Assembly (NCBI GenBank): GCA_020850355.1 | Contig: JADZEX010000012.1 | Span: 1 to 64,000, forward strand | Direction of reading: 5' to 3' | Origin: Fimbriimonadaceae bacterium | Lineage (GTDB): Bacteria; Armatimonadota; UBA10988 | Length of the DNA stretch: 64,000 nt | In this document: in pieces, positions 29,347-38,314 of the stretch | Layout: every line of letters begins with the position of its first letter | Position numbering within the stretch: position 1 is the stretch's first letter | Position numbers and translations under genes: made by a program | The notes under the pieces: model-generated | Databases searched by the model: none | The model's input: only the letters and a program-made list of their open reading frames with translations | What the model was told of the DNA's origin: nothing

Positions 29347-29937
29347 TCACCGCAATCGCAGCTCGGCCTCGCGGTCGACCACGAACTCCCGCCCCGCCAG
29401 CCCCAGCCGGGGGCCGCCGCAGCCGTGGTAGAGGCGCACGCGGGCGCTGCTGGCCAGCGGCTGGCCGTCCAGGGAGCGCGCCGTGTAGAGCGCCGGGGTG
29501 GGGTACTGCAGCCCGCCGGCGGCCAGGGCGTGCACCGCGACGAAGGTCGGCGACCAGACCGCGAAGCCCCACGGGCCCAGCCGGACCTGTCCCAGCACCG
29601 GCCCCGCGGCGAGCTCGACTGGCCTCGCGCCGTAGTTCACCACGACGTGCAGGTCGCTGCCGAAGCGAGTCTCCTCGACCTCGCCGCGCACGGTGTGGGC
29701 TTCCAGCGGCACGCCGAAGCTGAGGCGGTTGACCCAGCTCAGGACCTCGTAGCTGTTCTTCAGGAAGCGGTCGGTGACGCCCTGGTTGCGGAACCAGGCG
29801 GCGACCTGCACCGCGTCGCCAGGCCGCACCACCCGTGGGGTGACCTCGGCCTTCACCAGAACGGGCTGGAACCCGACTTGCGCCAGGGTGCCGGCGGGCA
29901 GGAGCAGGGCAGACAGGAGCAGCAGGCGATGCGACAT
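29347..29937 (-). CDS. Secreted beta-sandwich hypothetical protein
   Basis: A 196-residue protein with a signal peptide (MSHRLLLLSALLLPAGTLAQ). The mature part begins VKAEVTPRVVRPGDAVQVAAWFRNQG, like CARDB/DUF11-type extracellular beta-sandwich domains. The start ATG at 29937 was preferred to an ORF start 15 codons upstream because it opens the signal peptide. It lies 65 bases before the giant paralog 2 gene on the same strand, so the two may be expressed together. Function unknown. Confidence 0.65.
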   Translation of the reverse strand: MSHRLLLLSALLLPAGTLAQVGFQPVLVKAEVTPRVVRPGDAVQVAAWFRNQGVTDRFLKNSYEVLSWVNRLSFGVPLEAHTVRGEVEETRFGSDLHVVVNYGARPVELAAGPVLGQVRLGPWGFAVWSPTFVAVHALAAGGLQYPTPALYTARSLDGQPLASSARVRLYHGCGGPRLGLAGREFVVDREAELRLR

Positions 29938-30083
29938 GGTCGTGGCTCCGCACTTGGCTTCGACAACCGGCCGGAGGATCATCTTGCCCTGCGAGGTTGC
30001 GTAGAAACACTCATGCGCGCCGCCCGGTGCGCGAGTAGCATCGCCGCACGGCTTGCCGCCCGTGCGGCGCCGGGGAGGCTAGA

Positions 30084-31208
30084 ATGCGAGCAAACCGAGG
30101 GATCCGACGAAGTGCGTGGCAGTGCCTCGCGCTGCTGCTGGCGGCTGCCGGCTGCGGTGCCGAGGACCGGGTCGCCGAGCACATCTGGGACCGCGTCAGC
30201 CGAGCACAGGCGGTCTTCGCCGATGGTGTCAAGTACGTTCAGTCGCGCATGTACCTGCGGGCAAGCTACGTCGTTGAGCCGGCAGGAGAGACGGCGCAAG
30301 GGCCATCGTGGCAGGTTGAGGTGACCGACCTGCGCCCGGCGAACTACCCGCGGGACCAGCTCCAGGGCGGCTACAACGTCCTCGTCTTCGGCTTCGACGC
30401 CGACGGGCAGTATCTGGGCTGCATTGCCAGCGAAGGCGCGCGGCTGCGTGACGATCCGCTCCGGTGGGTGGCCACGGAGCCACTGGTGTTCGGCCGAGGT
30501 GGCCAGGTTGCGCTGCCTGCCGGCCTGTCCGTCGAGGAGGCCCGGCAGCGCCTGGACCGCATCGTCGTCGCCAGCACGCCGTCCGGCTACATCCGGGCCT
30601 CCAGCAACCCATTCCAGATGCTCGGCAGCCGCTTCCTGAATGCGACGGCTGGCGGCCGCAGCGGGACCATTCGCTTCGTCGACGGCAGACCGGCAGCCTG
30701 GCCAGACGAGGGTGGCGACGAGGAAGCCGCTGCCGATACGGGTGGCGCACCGGAGATGCTCCGGAATCCAGGCTTCGAGCAAGGTCTGGATGGCTGGGAC
30801 CAGGACTCCTGGCGCCAGCGCGAGGACTTCGCGAGCGTCGTGCGTGGAGCTGCCCGACACGGCGAGCGCTGCCTGCTGATCCGGGCCAACGAACCGGACG
30901 ACAGCCGCGCCACGCAGCGTGTTGCGGTGCGGCCAAGGACCGCCTACCGCCTCAGCGGGTGGATCCGCACCAGCAACGTGCAGTCCTTCGAGCAGGGAGC
31001 AATCGGCGCCAACCTCTGTATCTGGGACACGGACGCGATCAGCGAGCCGGCCGTTCTGGGCAGCACCGACTGGCAGCGGGTGGTCTGCCGGTTCAACTCC
31101 GGGGACGCTACGGAGGTGATGGTCTGTGCCAGGCTCGGTCACTACGGCAACTCCGCCGTTGGGTCGGCGTGGTTTGACGGGCTCAGCCTGGAGGTCCTCG
31201 GCGACTGA
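30084..31208 (+). CDS. Lipoprotein with CenC-like carbohydrate-binding domain
   Basis: A 374-residue protein. The N-terminus has an arginine-rich start and a lipobox LAAAGC (cysteine near 24), so it is probably a lipoprotein. Residues about 50-200 form an unassigned beta-rich domain. From about 227, LRNPGFEQGLDGWDQD starts a CBM4/9-like (CenC) jelly roll with YRLSGWIRT and a closing FDGLSLEV, typical of carbohydrate-binding modules. The ATG follows GGAGG. It is divergent from the secreted gene at 29937. No enzyme domain is recognised; a surface glycan-binding role is inferred. Confidence 0.75.
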   Translation: MRANRGIRRSAWQCLALLLAAAGCGAEDRVAEHIWDRVSRAQAVFADGVKYVQSRMYLRASYVVEPAGETAQGPSWQVEVTDLRPANYPRDQLQGGYNVLVFGFDADGQYLGCIASEGARLRDDPLRWVATEPLVFGRGGQVALPAGLSVEEARQRLDRIVVASTPSGYIRASSNPFQMLGSRFLNATAGGRSGTIRFVDGRPAAWPDEGGDEEAAADTGGAPEMLRNPGFEQGLDGWDQDSWRQREDFASVVRGAARHGERCLLIRANEPDDSRATQRVAVRPRTAYRLSGWIRTSNVQSFEQGAIGANLCIWDTDAISEPAVLGSTDWQRVVCRFNSGDATEVMVCARLGHYGNSAVGSAWFDGLSLEVLGD

Positions 31209-31464
31209 TCCGCGGAGAGGACCCGGTCAAGGCTGCCGGCTCCGCGACCGCCTGCTCGACGCGCCCGCCAGTTCCGCGACGCCCCCACGGCACCGCAGCG
31301 GCGGCACGTCGAGCGGTCCGGTCAGCGGATCCGGCAGCATGCCCAGCGCTGTCAGCAGGTCGCCGCATCTGGTCCACGCGGGATACCGCGGGAATCGCCG
31401 GGTCCGCAGCCTGGACCCGGTGGACATCCACCTGGAGCCAGCCCGGTCCGCCGGTCGCTGGCCG
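31209..31464. other. Non-coding stretch before the ptuA-like gene
   Basis: This part of the 332-bp gap between the lipoprotein and the ATPase gene shows no convincing gene, RNA or repeat. The open frames through it have no protein-like composition. The end of the gap carries the promoter listed next. Confidence 0.5.
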
Positions 31465-31494
31465 TTGACGCCGCTCGCAGTCAGCGGGTATCCT
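31465..31494 (+). promoter_or_regulatory. Sigma70-type promoter for the ptuA-like gene
   Basis: TTGACG (31465-31470) and TATCCT (31489-31494) with an 18-base spacer. Transcription would start about 40 bases before the ATG at 31541. Confidence 0.5.
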
Positions 31495-31540
31495 CGGGGC
31501 GGCAGCGTGCTGTGCCACGCCCCACCCGGAACGGCAGACC

Positions 31541-32998
31541 ATGCGCATCGACACCCTCGATCTACGCAACTTCCGGCGCTTCGAGCACCTGTCGCTGCGG
31601 CTCGACCCCCACTTCACCCTGCTGATTGGCGACAATGGCCTCGGCAAGACGAGCGTCCTGGAGGCCCTCGCCGTGGCGGCCGGGATCTGGCTGGCCGACG
31701 TCCCGGACCCGTGGCTGGCCGGCAGCAAGCGTCCGATCTGGAAGCACGAGATCCGGCTGCAGCCCATCCGGCAGGCGGATCGCACACTGTTTGTGTCCCA
31801 CCGTCCGGTGGAGGTCAGATCCACTGGTTGCATTGGCGACGAGGAAGTCACCTGGGCGCGGCAGATCCGCGAGACTGGGGAGCGGACGACCAATCTCGAT
31901 GCCAGGGACGCTTTGGCCAAGATCCAGGAAGTCGCCAGACAGGTCAACGCCGGCCAGCCCGTGCTCCGGCCGGTGGTGGCTTACTACGGCGCAGGACGCT
32001 CAGCCTACCACTCCCGCGAACGCAACCAGCGTCTGGCAAACGAAGGCCCGGCGCGACTCTGGGGCGCGTTGTACGACTGCCTCACGGCCCGGATTCGCTT
32101 CCCCGACTTGACCGACTGGTTCCGGCGCGAGGCCGTGGAGCGGGGCAACCGGGCAGGAGCGTGGCGGCCCGGGTTCATGGCCGTCCGCAGGGCCGTGTTG
32201 AACTGCGTGCCGGATGCCGATGATCTGGCGTTCGATGGCGACATGAACCAGATCGTGTTGTCCATCCAGGGCAATGCCCAGCCGTTCGGCAACCTCAGCG
32301 ACGGGCAACGGATGATGGCGGCGATGGTCGCCGACATCGCGATCAAGGCGGTCACCCAGAACGCGCACCTGCTGCCGGCCGAGGCCCTGGATCCGGGTGA
32401 GGAGTTGCCGGCGGTGCTGCGCGAGACGCCGGGCCTGGTGCTGATCGACGAACTCGACGTGCATCTGCACCCGCGCTGGCAGCGCCGCGTGCCAGCCGAC
32501 CTGAAGCGGACGTTCCCCAGTCTGCAGTTCGTCTGCACCACGCACTCGCCCCAGGTGATCGGCGAGCTGCCGCGGGAGCAGGTGCTGGTGCTGAGTGAGC
32601 GCGGGGTGACGCATCCCAGGGTGGCACAAGGGGCGGACTCCAACTGGATCCTCGACTTCGAGATGGACGGCGCCGCGTCGCAGAGCCAGGAAGCGCGAGC
32701 ACTGGTTGAGGCGATCGAACAGGCGATGGGCGACGGCCGGCTGGCTCCGGCTCGCGCCGCCCTCAAGCGGCTGCGGCAAGTGCTGTCCGATGACACGGGC
32801 CAATACGTTCGCCTCGAGGCCAGTCTCGACACCCTGGACTTGCTGTGCGACGAGGACTGCCACGGGGCGGGTGACGATGCGAACAATTGCAAGCGGCCGG
32901 AACCGAGGCTGCTGACTGAGTGGCGAGCAAAGCGTAGCGGCACCGACGCGGTCGACGGATCTCCATTGTGTTACGGCGCCCTACGCAACAACAAGTAA
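31541..32998 (+). CDS. ptuA: PtuA-like AAA ATPase (Septu type), frame-fused to ptuB start
   Basis: A 485-residue ORF whose first 445 or so residues are an ABC/SMC-like ATPase of the PtuA type, the ATPase of the two-gene Septu anti-phage system. Walker A is GDNGLGKTS (about residue 30), the signature is NLSDGQRMM (about 250), Walker B is LVLIDELDVHLHPRWQ (about 300), and the H-loop region is CTTHSPQVIGEL. The last 37 or so residues (KRPEPRLLTEWRAKRS onward) do not belong to PtuA: they match the start of the HNH partner PtuB (TIGR02646-type). A one-base loss near 32889 would explain this. The native PtuA stop would then be the TGA at 32917-32919. The ATPase itself looks intact, but it has a foreign tail and no working partner. 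Confidence 0.8.
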   Translation: MRIDTLDLRNFRRFEHLSLRLDPHFTLLIGDNGLGKTSVLEALAVAAGIWLADVPDPWLAGSKRPIWKHEIRLQPIRQADRTLFVSHRPVEVRSTGCIGDEEVTWARQIRETGERTTNLDARDALAKIQEVARQVNAGQPVLRPVVAYYGAGRSAYHSRERNQRLANEGPARLWGALYDCLTARIRFPDLTDWFRREAVERGNRAGAWRPGFMAVRRAVLNCVPDADDLAFDGDMNQIVLSIQGNAQPFGNLSDGQRMMAAMVADIAIKAVTQNAHLLPAEALDPGEELPAVLRETPGLVLIDELDVHLHPRWQRRVPADLKRTFPSLQFVCTTHSPQVIGELPREQVLVLSERGVTHPRVAQGADSNWILDFEMDGAASQSQEARALVEAIEQAMGDGRLAPARAALKRLRQVLSDDTGQYVRLEASLDTLDLLCDEDCHGAGDDANNCKRPEPRLLTEWRAKRSGTDAVDGSPLCYGALRNNK

Positions 32999-33070
32999 AT
33001 CATCGCAGCCGTCAATGAGAGCCTGTTCCAGGAGCAAGGCGGCATCTGCGCTTGCACCGGTATCAGAATC
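32877..33070 (+). pseudogene. ptuB: Remnant of ptuB (HNH nuclease, TIGR02646-like)
   Basis: An ATG at 32877 reads MRTI, overlapping the end of the ATPase gene as PtuB starts normally do. After an apparent one-base deletion, frame +2 continues KRPEPRLLTEWRAKRS to ALRNNK. There an in-frame TAA (32996-32998) interrupts it, and the same frame resumes IIAAVNESLFQEQGG, then an ICACTGIRI cysteine region. This matches the N-terminal third of the PtuB/TIGR02646 family, where EQ-x-x-x-CAYTG leads to the HNH site. The HNH part is absent in all three forward frames downstream. So the nuclease is dead: frameshift, nonsense codon and 3' truncation. Family recognition is by eye. Confidence 0.65.
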
Positions 33071-33265
33071 CCCGCCCCCGCCACCACCTGTGCGGAGCAA
33101 GCCGGTGATCCGCCGCGCCGAAGGCATCGCCGCGAGCCAGCGAGCGCAAGCCTGATCGTCGCGGCGCCAGGGCCCGCCGGGCGGCCGGCCGTGGTGCCGC
33201 GGCAACCACCGGCGCAGCGGGTGTCCTCCGCGCCGGTGGTTCGGCAGGCGGGTGGGCCGGCCCTG

Positions 33266-34120
33266 CTATGGCACCACGATGTTCGGGGAGATCAGCACCA
33301 GCAGGCTGTCTCGGCGAGCGTCCTCGGGCCTGGTGCGGAAGAGCCGGCCGGTGACCGGGAGGTCGCCCAACAGGGGCCGCAGGTTGACCGTGCCGGCGGT
33401 CTGGCCGCCCAGGACCACACCGTTCTCGTCGGTGACTTCGACGATGGTCGGGCCACCATCGGCGCTGGTGGTTTCCACCTGAAGGTCGGCCCCCGGCGGG
33501 ATCGGCAAGGCGCGGTAGTAATCGACCACATCGCCGAAGACCGGACACAGCGCCCCTGGCGTTGGCAACTCGCCGAGCGGCGTGGCCGCGGCGGGTTGGT
33601 TGTTCGGCTCGAGGTCGGCGACAGAGCCCACCGGACGCTGCAACAGTGCCACCTCCAGCGCGACGGTCGTGTCGGCCCGCCCTGCCGGCAGCGCCAGCTC
33701 CAGGAACAGGCGCGGGCAGGTCTCGCGCGTGAAGTGCCCGAGAATCGTCTCCAGGGGGCCGGGCCCGAGGCGCAGTTCGACCTGGTCTTGGCCCCAGCCG
33801 AAGGCCTGCGCGACGGGCGTTGGCCCGGCTGCCGGGTCGTCGTACCACCAGCGTGCCAGCACCACGCCGGGGCCGCTGGTGCAGGTTAGTCGCAGGTCGA
33901 AGGCCGCCGCCTGGCCGACGTCGGGCGTCGGCATCGGGCCAAACAGCAGCGGCCGCTCCGCTGGCCGCAGGGTGCCCTGGCCATCACCGATTGCGCCCAG
34001 CAGCACCCGTTGCCAGGCCGCCCACAACACCGCCTGGCTGCCGCCGCAGGCGGTCGTCAACCAGACCGCGCCGACGCCGCTCGCCAGTAGTACGCCTCGC
34101 CCCCACCAGGTCCGTGGCAT
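33266..34120 (-). CDS. Secreted PPC-domain protein
   Basis: A 284-residue exported protein. The N-terminus has a hydrophobic signal (VLLASGVGAVWLTTAC), possibly a lipoprotein signal with the cysteine near residue 25. The middle shows the pre-peptidase C-terminal (PPC) domain entry DLEPNNQPAAATPLGEL, followed by DVVDYYRALPIPPGADLQVE. The start ATG at 34118-34120 follows GAGG. It ends with a run of beta-strand segments. The role is unknown; PPC domains usually accompany secreted hydrolases, but no catalytic domain is present. It converges on the decayed ptuB remnant. Confidence 0.7.
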   Translation of the reverse strand: MPRTWWGRGVLLASGVGAVWLTTACGGSQAVLWAAWQRVLLGAIGDGQGTLRPAERPLLFGPMPTPDVGQAAAFDLRLTCTSGPGVVLARWWYDDPAAGPTPVAQAFGWGQDQVELRLGPGPLETILGHFTRETCPRLFLELALPAGRADTTVALEVALLQRPVGSVADLEPNNQPAAATPLGELPTPGALCPVFGDVVDYYRALPIPPGADLQVETTSADGGPTIVEVTDENGVVLGGQTAGTVNLRPLLGDLPVTGRLFRTRPEDARRDSLLVLISPNIVVP

Positions 34121-34279
34121 GTCGTTCCTCCAGAGGTGTTGTCACCAGGACGGGCCGACCCACCTTCCAGAGCATTGTGGATAATCGGATGTCGAAAGTA
34201 AAGTTCGGCCATGGGATCTCCTCGCCGCGCCACCGGCTCCTCCCGACACGCCCCGCCTCGCCGGTCACTCTAACCCCTC

Positions 34280-35581
34280 GTGGAGCCGACCTTGCCCGAT
34301 CTTGTGTTGGAGCCGCCGGCCCGGCCGGTGACGCTGCCGGAGCATCCGACCACGCTGGCGACGCGGATCATCGCGCGCTTCGAGCTGCCGGCGCCGGTCG
34401 AGGTGTTCGACTTCGAGGCGAAGGGGAACATCAACCAGCACACCTTCCTGGTGCGGGCCGGGCGGCCGGCGCAGGAGTACCTGCTGCAGCGCATCAACCA
34501 GGAGGTCTTCGTCCGGCCGCGCAGCGTGATGGCCGCGATGAGCGCCTGCCTGGCGGCGCAGCGGCGGGGGCTGGCCGCAGGGCTGCTGCCGGCCGGGCGC
34601 GACTGGACGCCGATCAGTCTGGTGCCGACGCGCGACGGACAGGAGTACGCCTGGGTCGCCGACCGCCGCGGCGAGACCTGTTGGCGGTTGATGCACAAGA
34701 TCCCCGACGCCGAGACCTACAAGAGCCTCGGCGAGCTGGCCGACCCGCCGCGGCGGCTGGCGGTGGCGGCCGAGGCCGGGCGCGGGCTGGCGCTGTTTGG
34801 CGACCTGGTCAGCGACCTCGAGACCAGCGGGCTGGCGAATCCGCTGCCAGGCTACCGCGAGACGCGGGTCTACTACCAGCAACTGCACAGCGTGCTCGAG
34901 GGCGTCCGCACGCCAGACGCCGCCGAGCGCTGGCTGCCGGCCGACGAGATCGTCCGCAGCAGCACGGCGCGCCACTTCCAGGTGCATTGCAGCGAGGCGG
35001 AGTACTGGCGCCGGCTGCAAGACCCGGAGCTGCAACGCTATCTGGCGCTGGCGGTGGCCGAGGAGGAGTTTGCGCTGACCCTGCTGCGCGGTCTGGAGAG
35101 CGGCACCTTGCGGCGGGTGGCCATCCACGGCGACACCAAGCTGGACAACTTCCTGTTCGACCCCGTCAGCGGCCAGGTCAAGGCGCTGGTCGACCTGGAC
35201 ACCATCCTGCCGCATAGCTGGCTGGCCGACTGGGGCGACATGGTCCGCAGCCTGTGCAACGTGGCGGGGGAGAAGGAGACCGACCTGGAGCGCGTGCGGC
35301 CCGACTGGGAGGTCTACCAGGCGCTGGCCAGCGGGTTCCGCTCGACCGCGCGACGGGTGCTGCCGGCGGAGGTCGAGCTGATGCCAGAAGCCGTCGAGAT
35401 CCTGGCCCTCGAGCTGGGTGTGCGCTTCCTGACCGATTACCTCCGCGGCGACAGCTACTTCGCCCTCGGGCCGGCCGACCCGCCCGCCCTCAACAAGACT
35501 CGCGCGCTGGTGCAACTGACCCTCTTCGAGCGGTTGCGCGATGGGCGGGAGCAGGCGCGGCGCTACCTGGAGGTGGCCTGA
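34280..35581 (+). CDS. APH/choline-kinase-fold sugar kinase (NahK-like)
   Basis: A 433-residue kinase of the aminoglycoside-phosphotransferase fold. The N-lobe has the nucleotide loop EAKGNINQHTFLV and the lysine-region replacement EYLLQRIN. The C-lobe has the catalytic HGDTKLDNFLFD (about residue 286) and the metal site LVDLDTILP. Within this fold, N-acetylhexosamine 1-kinases share the length and these motifs. The two following genes are phosphohexomutases that act on sugar-1-phosphates, so an anomeric sugar kinase is the best reading. The start is a GTG at 34280. Its TGA overlaps the next ATG by one base (TGATG), marking the first gene of a four-gene operon. Confidence 0.8.
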   Translation: MEPTLPDLVLEPPARPVTLPEHPTTLATRIIARFELPAPVEVFDFEAKGNINQHTFLVRAGRPAQEYLLQRINQEVFVRPRSVMAAMSACLAAQRRGLAAGLLPAGRDWTPISLVPTRDGQEYAWVADRRGETCWRLMHKIPDAETYKSLGELADPPRRLAVAAEAGRGLALFGDLVSDLETSGLANPLPGYRETRVYYQQLHSVLEGVRTPDAAERWLPADEIVRSSTARHFQVHCSEAEYWRRLQDPELQRYLALAVAEEEFALTLLRGLESGTLRRVAIHGDTKLDNFLFDPVSGQVKALVDLDTILPHSWLADWGDMVRSLCNVAGEKETDLERVRPDWEVYQALASGFRSTARRVLPAEVELMPEAVEILALELGVRFLTDYLRGDSYFALGPADPPALNKTRALVQLTLFERLRDGREQARRYLEVA

Positions 35582-36948
35582 TGCGGGAGCTGAAGTTCGC
35601 CCCCAGCGGCGTGCGGGGCGTGGTCGGCGAGGCCTTCACGCCGGAGCTGGCGGTCGACCTGGCCGCCGCCTTCGCCAGCTTCGCCGATGGCGCGCCCGTC
35701 GTGATCGGGTGGGACAGCCGCCGCTCGTCGCAGATGTTGCGGGCCGCTGTGACGGCCGGTCTGCTGGCCGGTGGCTGCGAAGTGATCGACCTCGGCCTGG
35801 CGCCGACGCCGCTGGTCAGCTACGGCGTGCGAGAGTTGGGCGGCGGCGGGGGCATCAGCATCACCGGCAGTCACAACGACGCTCGCTGGAACGCCCTGAA
35901 GTTCTTCGACGCCGACGGCACGCTGCTCAACGCCGCCAAGGGCGAGGAGCTGCTTGACGTCTACCACGCCGCTGCCTGGCGTCACGCGCCGGACGCCGCG
36001 CTGCAGCCGGTCGCCGAAGCGCCCGAGTTGGTCGAGCGGTACCTCACCCACCTGCGCTGCGTGCTCGACGCCGAGCCGATCCGGCAGCGTGCGCTGCGGG
36101 TGGTGATCGACACCTGCAACGGCGCCTGCGGCGAGTTGGCCGACCGCTTCCTGCGTGATCTGGGCTGCCAGGTCTACCCGATCAACGCCGAGCCGACCGG
36201 CGAGTTTGCGCATCTGCCGGCACCGAGCGCGCGCAACATGGCGCAGTTGGCGACCATCACGCGGCACCTCGGCGCCGACCTGGGGGTGGCGCTGAATGTC
36301 GACGGCGACCGGGTCGGCTTCGTGACCGGCGCGGGCGCCGCGCTCAGTGAAGAGTACAGCCTGCCGCTGGCCGCGCTGCAACGCCTGGCGCGGCGGCCGG
36401 GGCTGGTGGTCACCAACGGTTCGACCTCGCAGATGATCGACCACGTGGCGGCGCGGTACGGGCAGCAGGTGCAGCGCACCGCGGTGGGCGAGGCCGACGT
36501 GATCGATGTCGGGCTGGCCGACGAGGCCGTGCTGGCCGGCGAAGGCAGCGGCGGCGTGGCGGTCCTGCCGGCGACCACCACCTTCGACGGCCTGCTGACG
36601 GTCGGCATGGTCCTGGAGGCCCTGGCGACCCGCGAGACGACGCTGGCGGCGCTGGTTGATGAGCTGCCCCGGCTGGTGATGCGGAAGGGCGAAATCCCCT
36701 GCCCGCCGCACGCCGTCTACCGGCTGCTCGACAGCCTCCGCGGGGCCCTCCGCGGCGACCGCGTCGACACCCGCGATGGCCTGCGGGTCGAGTGGTCGGA
36801 CGCCTGGCTGCATGTCCGTGCCTCCAACACCGAGCCGCTGTTGCGGCTGATTGTCGAGGCCGCCACGGCGGAGCGGGCGGAGCAGCTCTACCAGACCGCG
36901 GTGGCGCTTCCCGAACGGATGCTGGCCGGCTTTGTAGCGCGGCGATAG
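35581..36948 (+). CDS. Phosphohexomutase (GlmM/phosphomannomutase family)
   Basis: A 455-residue alpha-D-phosphohexomutase, moving phosphate between C1 and C6 of a hexose or GlcN/GlcNAc. N-terminal PSGVRGVVGE; catalytic serine in TGSHN (about residue 98); metal loop N-V-D-G-D-R (canonical D-x-D-G-D-R, so the first Asp is Asn); sugar loop GEGSGGV; and phosphate-binding RASNTEPLLR near the end. The serine and two metal Asp are kept, so it is probably active, though the Asn is unusual. The ATG overlaps the kinase stop. A second, degenerate copy follows 10 bases on. Confidence 0.88.
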   Translation: MRELKFAPSGVRGVVGEAFTPELAVDLAAAFASFADGAPVVIGWDSRRSSQMLRAAVTAGLLAGGCEVIDLGLAPTPLVSYGVRELGGGGGISITGSHNDARWNALKFFDADGTLLNAAKGEELLDVYHAAAWRHAPDAALQPVAEAPELVERYLTHLRCVLDAEPIRQRALRVVIDTCNGACGELADRFLRDLGCQVYPINAEPTGEFAHLPAPSARNMAQLATITRHLGADLGVALNVDGDRVGFVTGAGAALSEEYSLPLAALQRLARRPGLVVTNGSTSQMIDHVAARYGQQVQRTAVGEADVIDVGLADEAVLAGEGSGGVAVLPATTTFDGLLTVGMVLEALATRETTLAALVDELPRLVMRKGEIPCPPHAVYRLLDSLRGALRGDRVDTRDGLRVEWSDAWLHVRASNTEPLLRLIVEAATAERAEQLYQTAVALPERMLAGFVARR

Positions 36949-36958
36949 GGGGCCGACG

Positions 36959-38296
36959 ATGGCAACACCACTGCAACTGAAGATCGGTCTGTCGGGCGTC
37001 CGAGGCGTGGTTGGTGAGGCGCTCTCGCCGCAACTGGTTACCAAGTTCGCGGCGGCTTTTGGGACCTGGTGCTCCGGCGGCCCGATCGTCGTCGCGGGCG
37101 ACACCAGGGCCTCCAGCGAGATGATCCGCCAGGCTGCCCTGGCCGGCCTGCTGTCGGTCGGCTGCACCCCGCTCGACCTCGGCACGCAACCCACGCCGGT
37201 GGTGCAGCACGCCATCCGACGCTGGCGCGCCCGCGGCGGGCTGATCGCCACCGGTGGCTCGCAGCCCGAGGGCTGGAACTCGCTCCGCTTCCGCGGCGCC
37301 GACGGCGCGACCTTGCCGCCGGGGCAGGCCGCGGAGCTGATCGATCTCTACCACCAGGGCGTCTTCCCGCGGGTCGACGCCGCGGCGATTGCACCGGTGC
37401 AGACCCCGGGCGACGCCGTCGAGGCCTACCTCGACGCGCTGCTGGGCCAGGTCGACGCGGCGAGCATCTGGACCGCTGCCGTGCCGCTGGTGATCGACAC
37501 TTACGGCGGGGCCGGGCGCGAAGTCGCCGAGCGACTGTGCGCGGCCCTCGGCTGTCGGGCGACCTTCCTGGACAGCCCGCCGGGCGACGAAGACGCCGGA
37601 CCCGAGTTGCGCGAGCCGCTGGCAACGGCGGTGCGGGCTCACCAGGCCGCCCTGGGCGCGGGGCTGGCTGCTGGGGGCGACCGCCTGCTGCTGGTCGCCG
37701 CCGACGGCGGCATCTTGCCAGCAGACGCGACGCTGGCGCTGGTCGCGCGGGCCTGGCTCCGCCGGGGCCGCGGCCCGGTGGTGGTCAACGCGGCCGCCAG
37801 CCGGCTGGTCGACGACGTCGTCGGCGCGGCGGGCGGGGAGGTGCGCCGCTGTCAGGGCGGCGAGGCGCAGGTCTGTGAGGCGCTGCAGGCGCACGGCGGG
37901 GCGGTTGGCGGCGAGGGCAACGGCGGGGTGATTCTGCCGACCCTCAACCCCGGCCGTGACGGCTTCGCGGCGCTCGCCGTGCTGCTCGAGGCAGTCGCCC
38001 GCGGCGAGGCCCTCGACGCGCCGCTGCGCGGGCTGCCGCGCTACGCGATGGTGCGGCGCAGCCTGACTGTCGGCCCGCGCGAGGTGCCCGGCATCCTGCG
38101 CCGGGTGCGCCAGCGGTACCGCGACGTGCCTCACGATCTGACCGACGGCGTGCGCCTGGTTTGGCCCGACCGCTGGGTGCTGGCCCGCCCGAGCAACTCG
38201 CAGGCGCTCCTGCGGGTGGTCGCCGAGGCGCCCGACGAGCCAGCCGCGGCGGCGTTGGTGCGGGAACTGGCGGAGATTGTCCATCCCGGCGGTTGA
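36959..38296 (+). CDS. Degenerate phosphohexomutase paralog
   Basis: A 445-residue paralog of the preceding mutase, with the same start (GLSGVRGVVGEA) and overall layout. Aligned to the TGSHN site of its neighbour, this copy reads TGGSQ: the catalytic serine position is Gly and a serine sits one place later. The metal loop reads A-A-G-G-D-R, so two of three Asp ligands are gone. The sugar loop GEGNGGV and the C-terminal RPSNSQALLR are recognisable. It probably lacks normal mutase activity and could be a regulatory or structural partner of the upstream enzyme, or have a changed reaction. The reading frame is intact and the gene is spaced as an operon member. Confidence 0.82.
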   Translation: MATPLQLKIGLSGVRGVVGEALSPQLVTKFAAAFGTWCSGGPIVVAGDTRASSEMIRQAALAGLLSVGCTPLDLGTQPTPVVQHAIRRWRARGGLIATGGSQPEGWNSLRFRGADGATLPPGQAAELIDLYHQGVFPRVDAAAIAPVQTPGDAVEAYLDALLGQVDAASIWTAAVPLVIDTYGGAGREVAERLCAALGCRATFLDSPPGDEDAGPELREPLATAVRAHQAALGAGLAAGGDRLLLVAADGGILPADATLALVARAWLRRGRGPVVVNAAASRLVDDVVGAAGGEVRRCQGGEAQVCEALQAHGGAVGGEGNGGVILPTLNPGRDGFAALAVLLEAVARGEALDAPLRGLPRYAMVRRSLTVGPREVPGILRRVRQRYRDVPHDLTDGVRLVWPDRWVLARPSNSQALLRVVAEAPDEPAAAALVRELAEIVHPGG

Positions 38297-38314
38297 GCCG
38301 CCCCGGAGGAACCG

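Noticed and set aside
33063-33848. 261-codon minus-strand frame over the ptuB remnant and beyond
   Set aside because: Overlaps the well-supported PPC-domain gene in another frame and is arginine/alanine-rich; a shadow.
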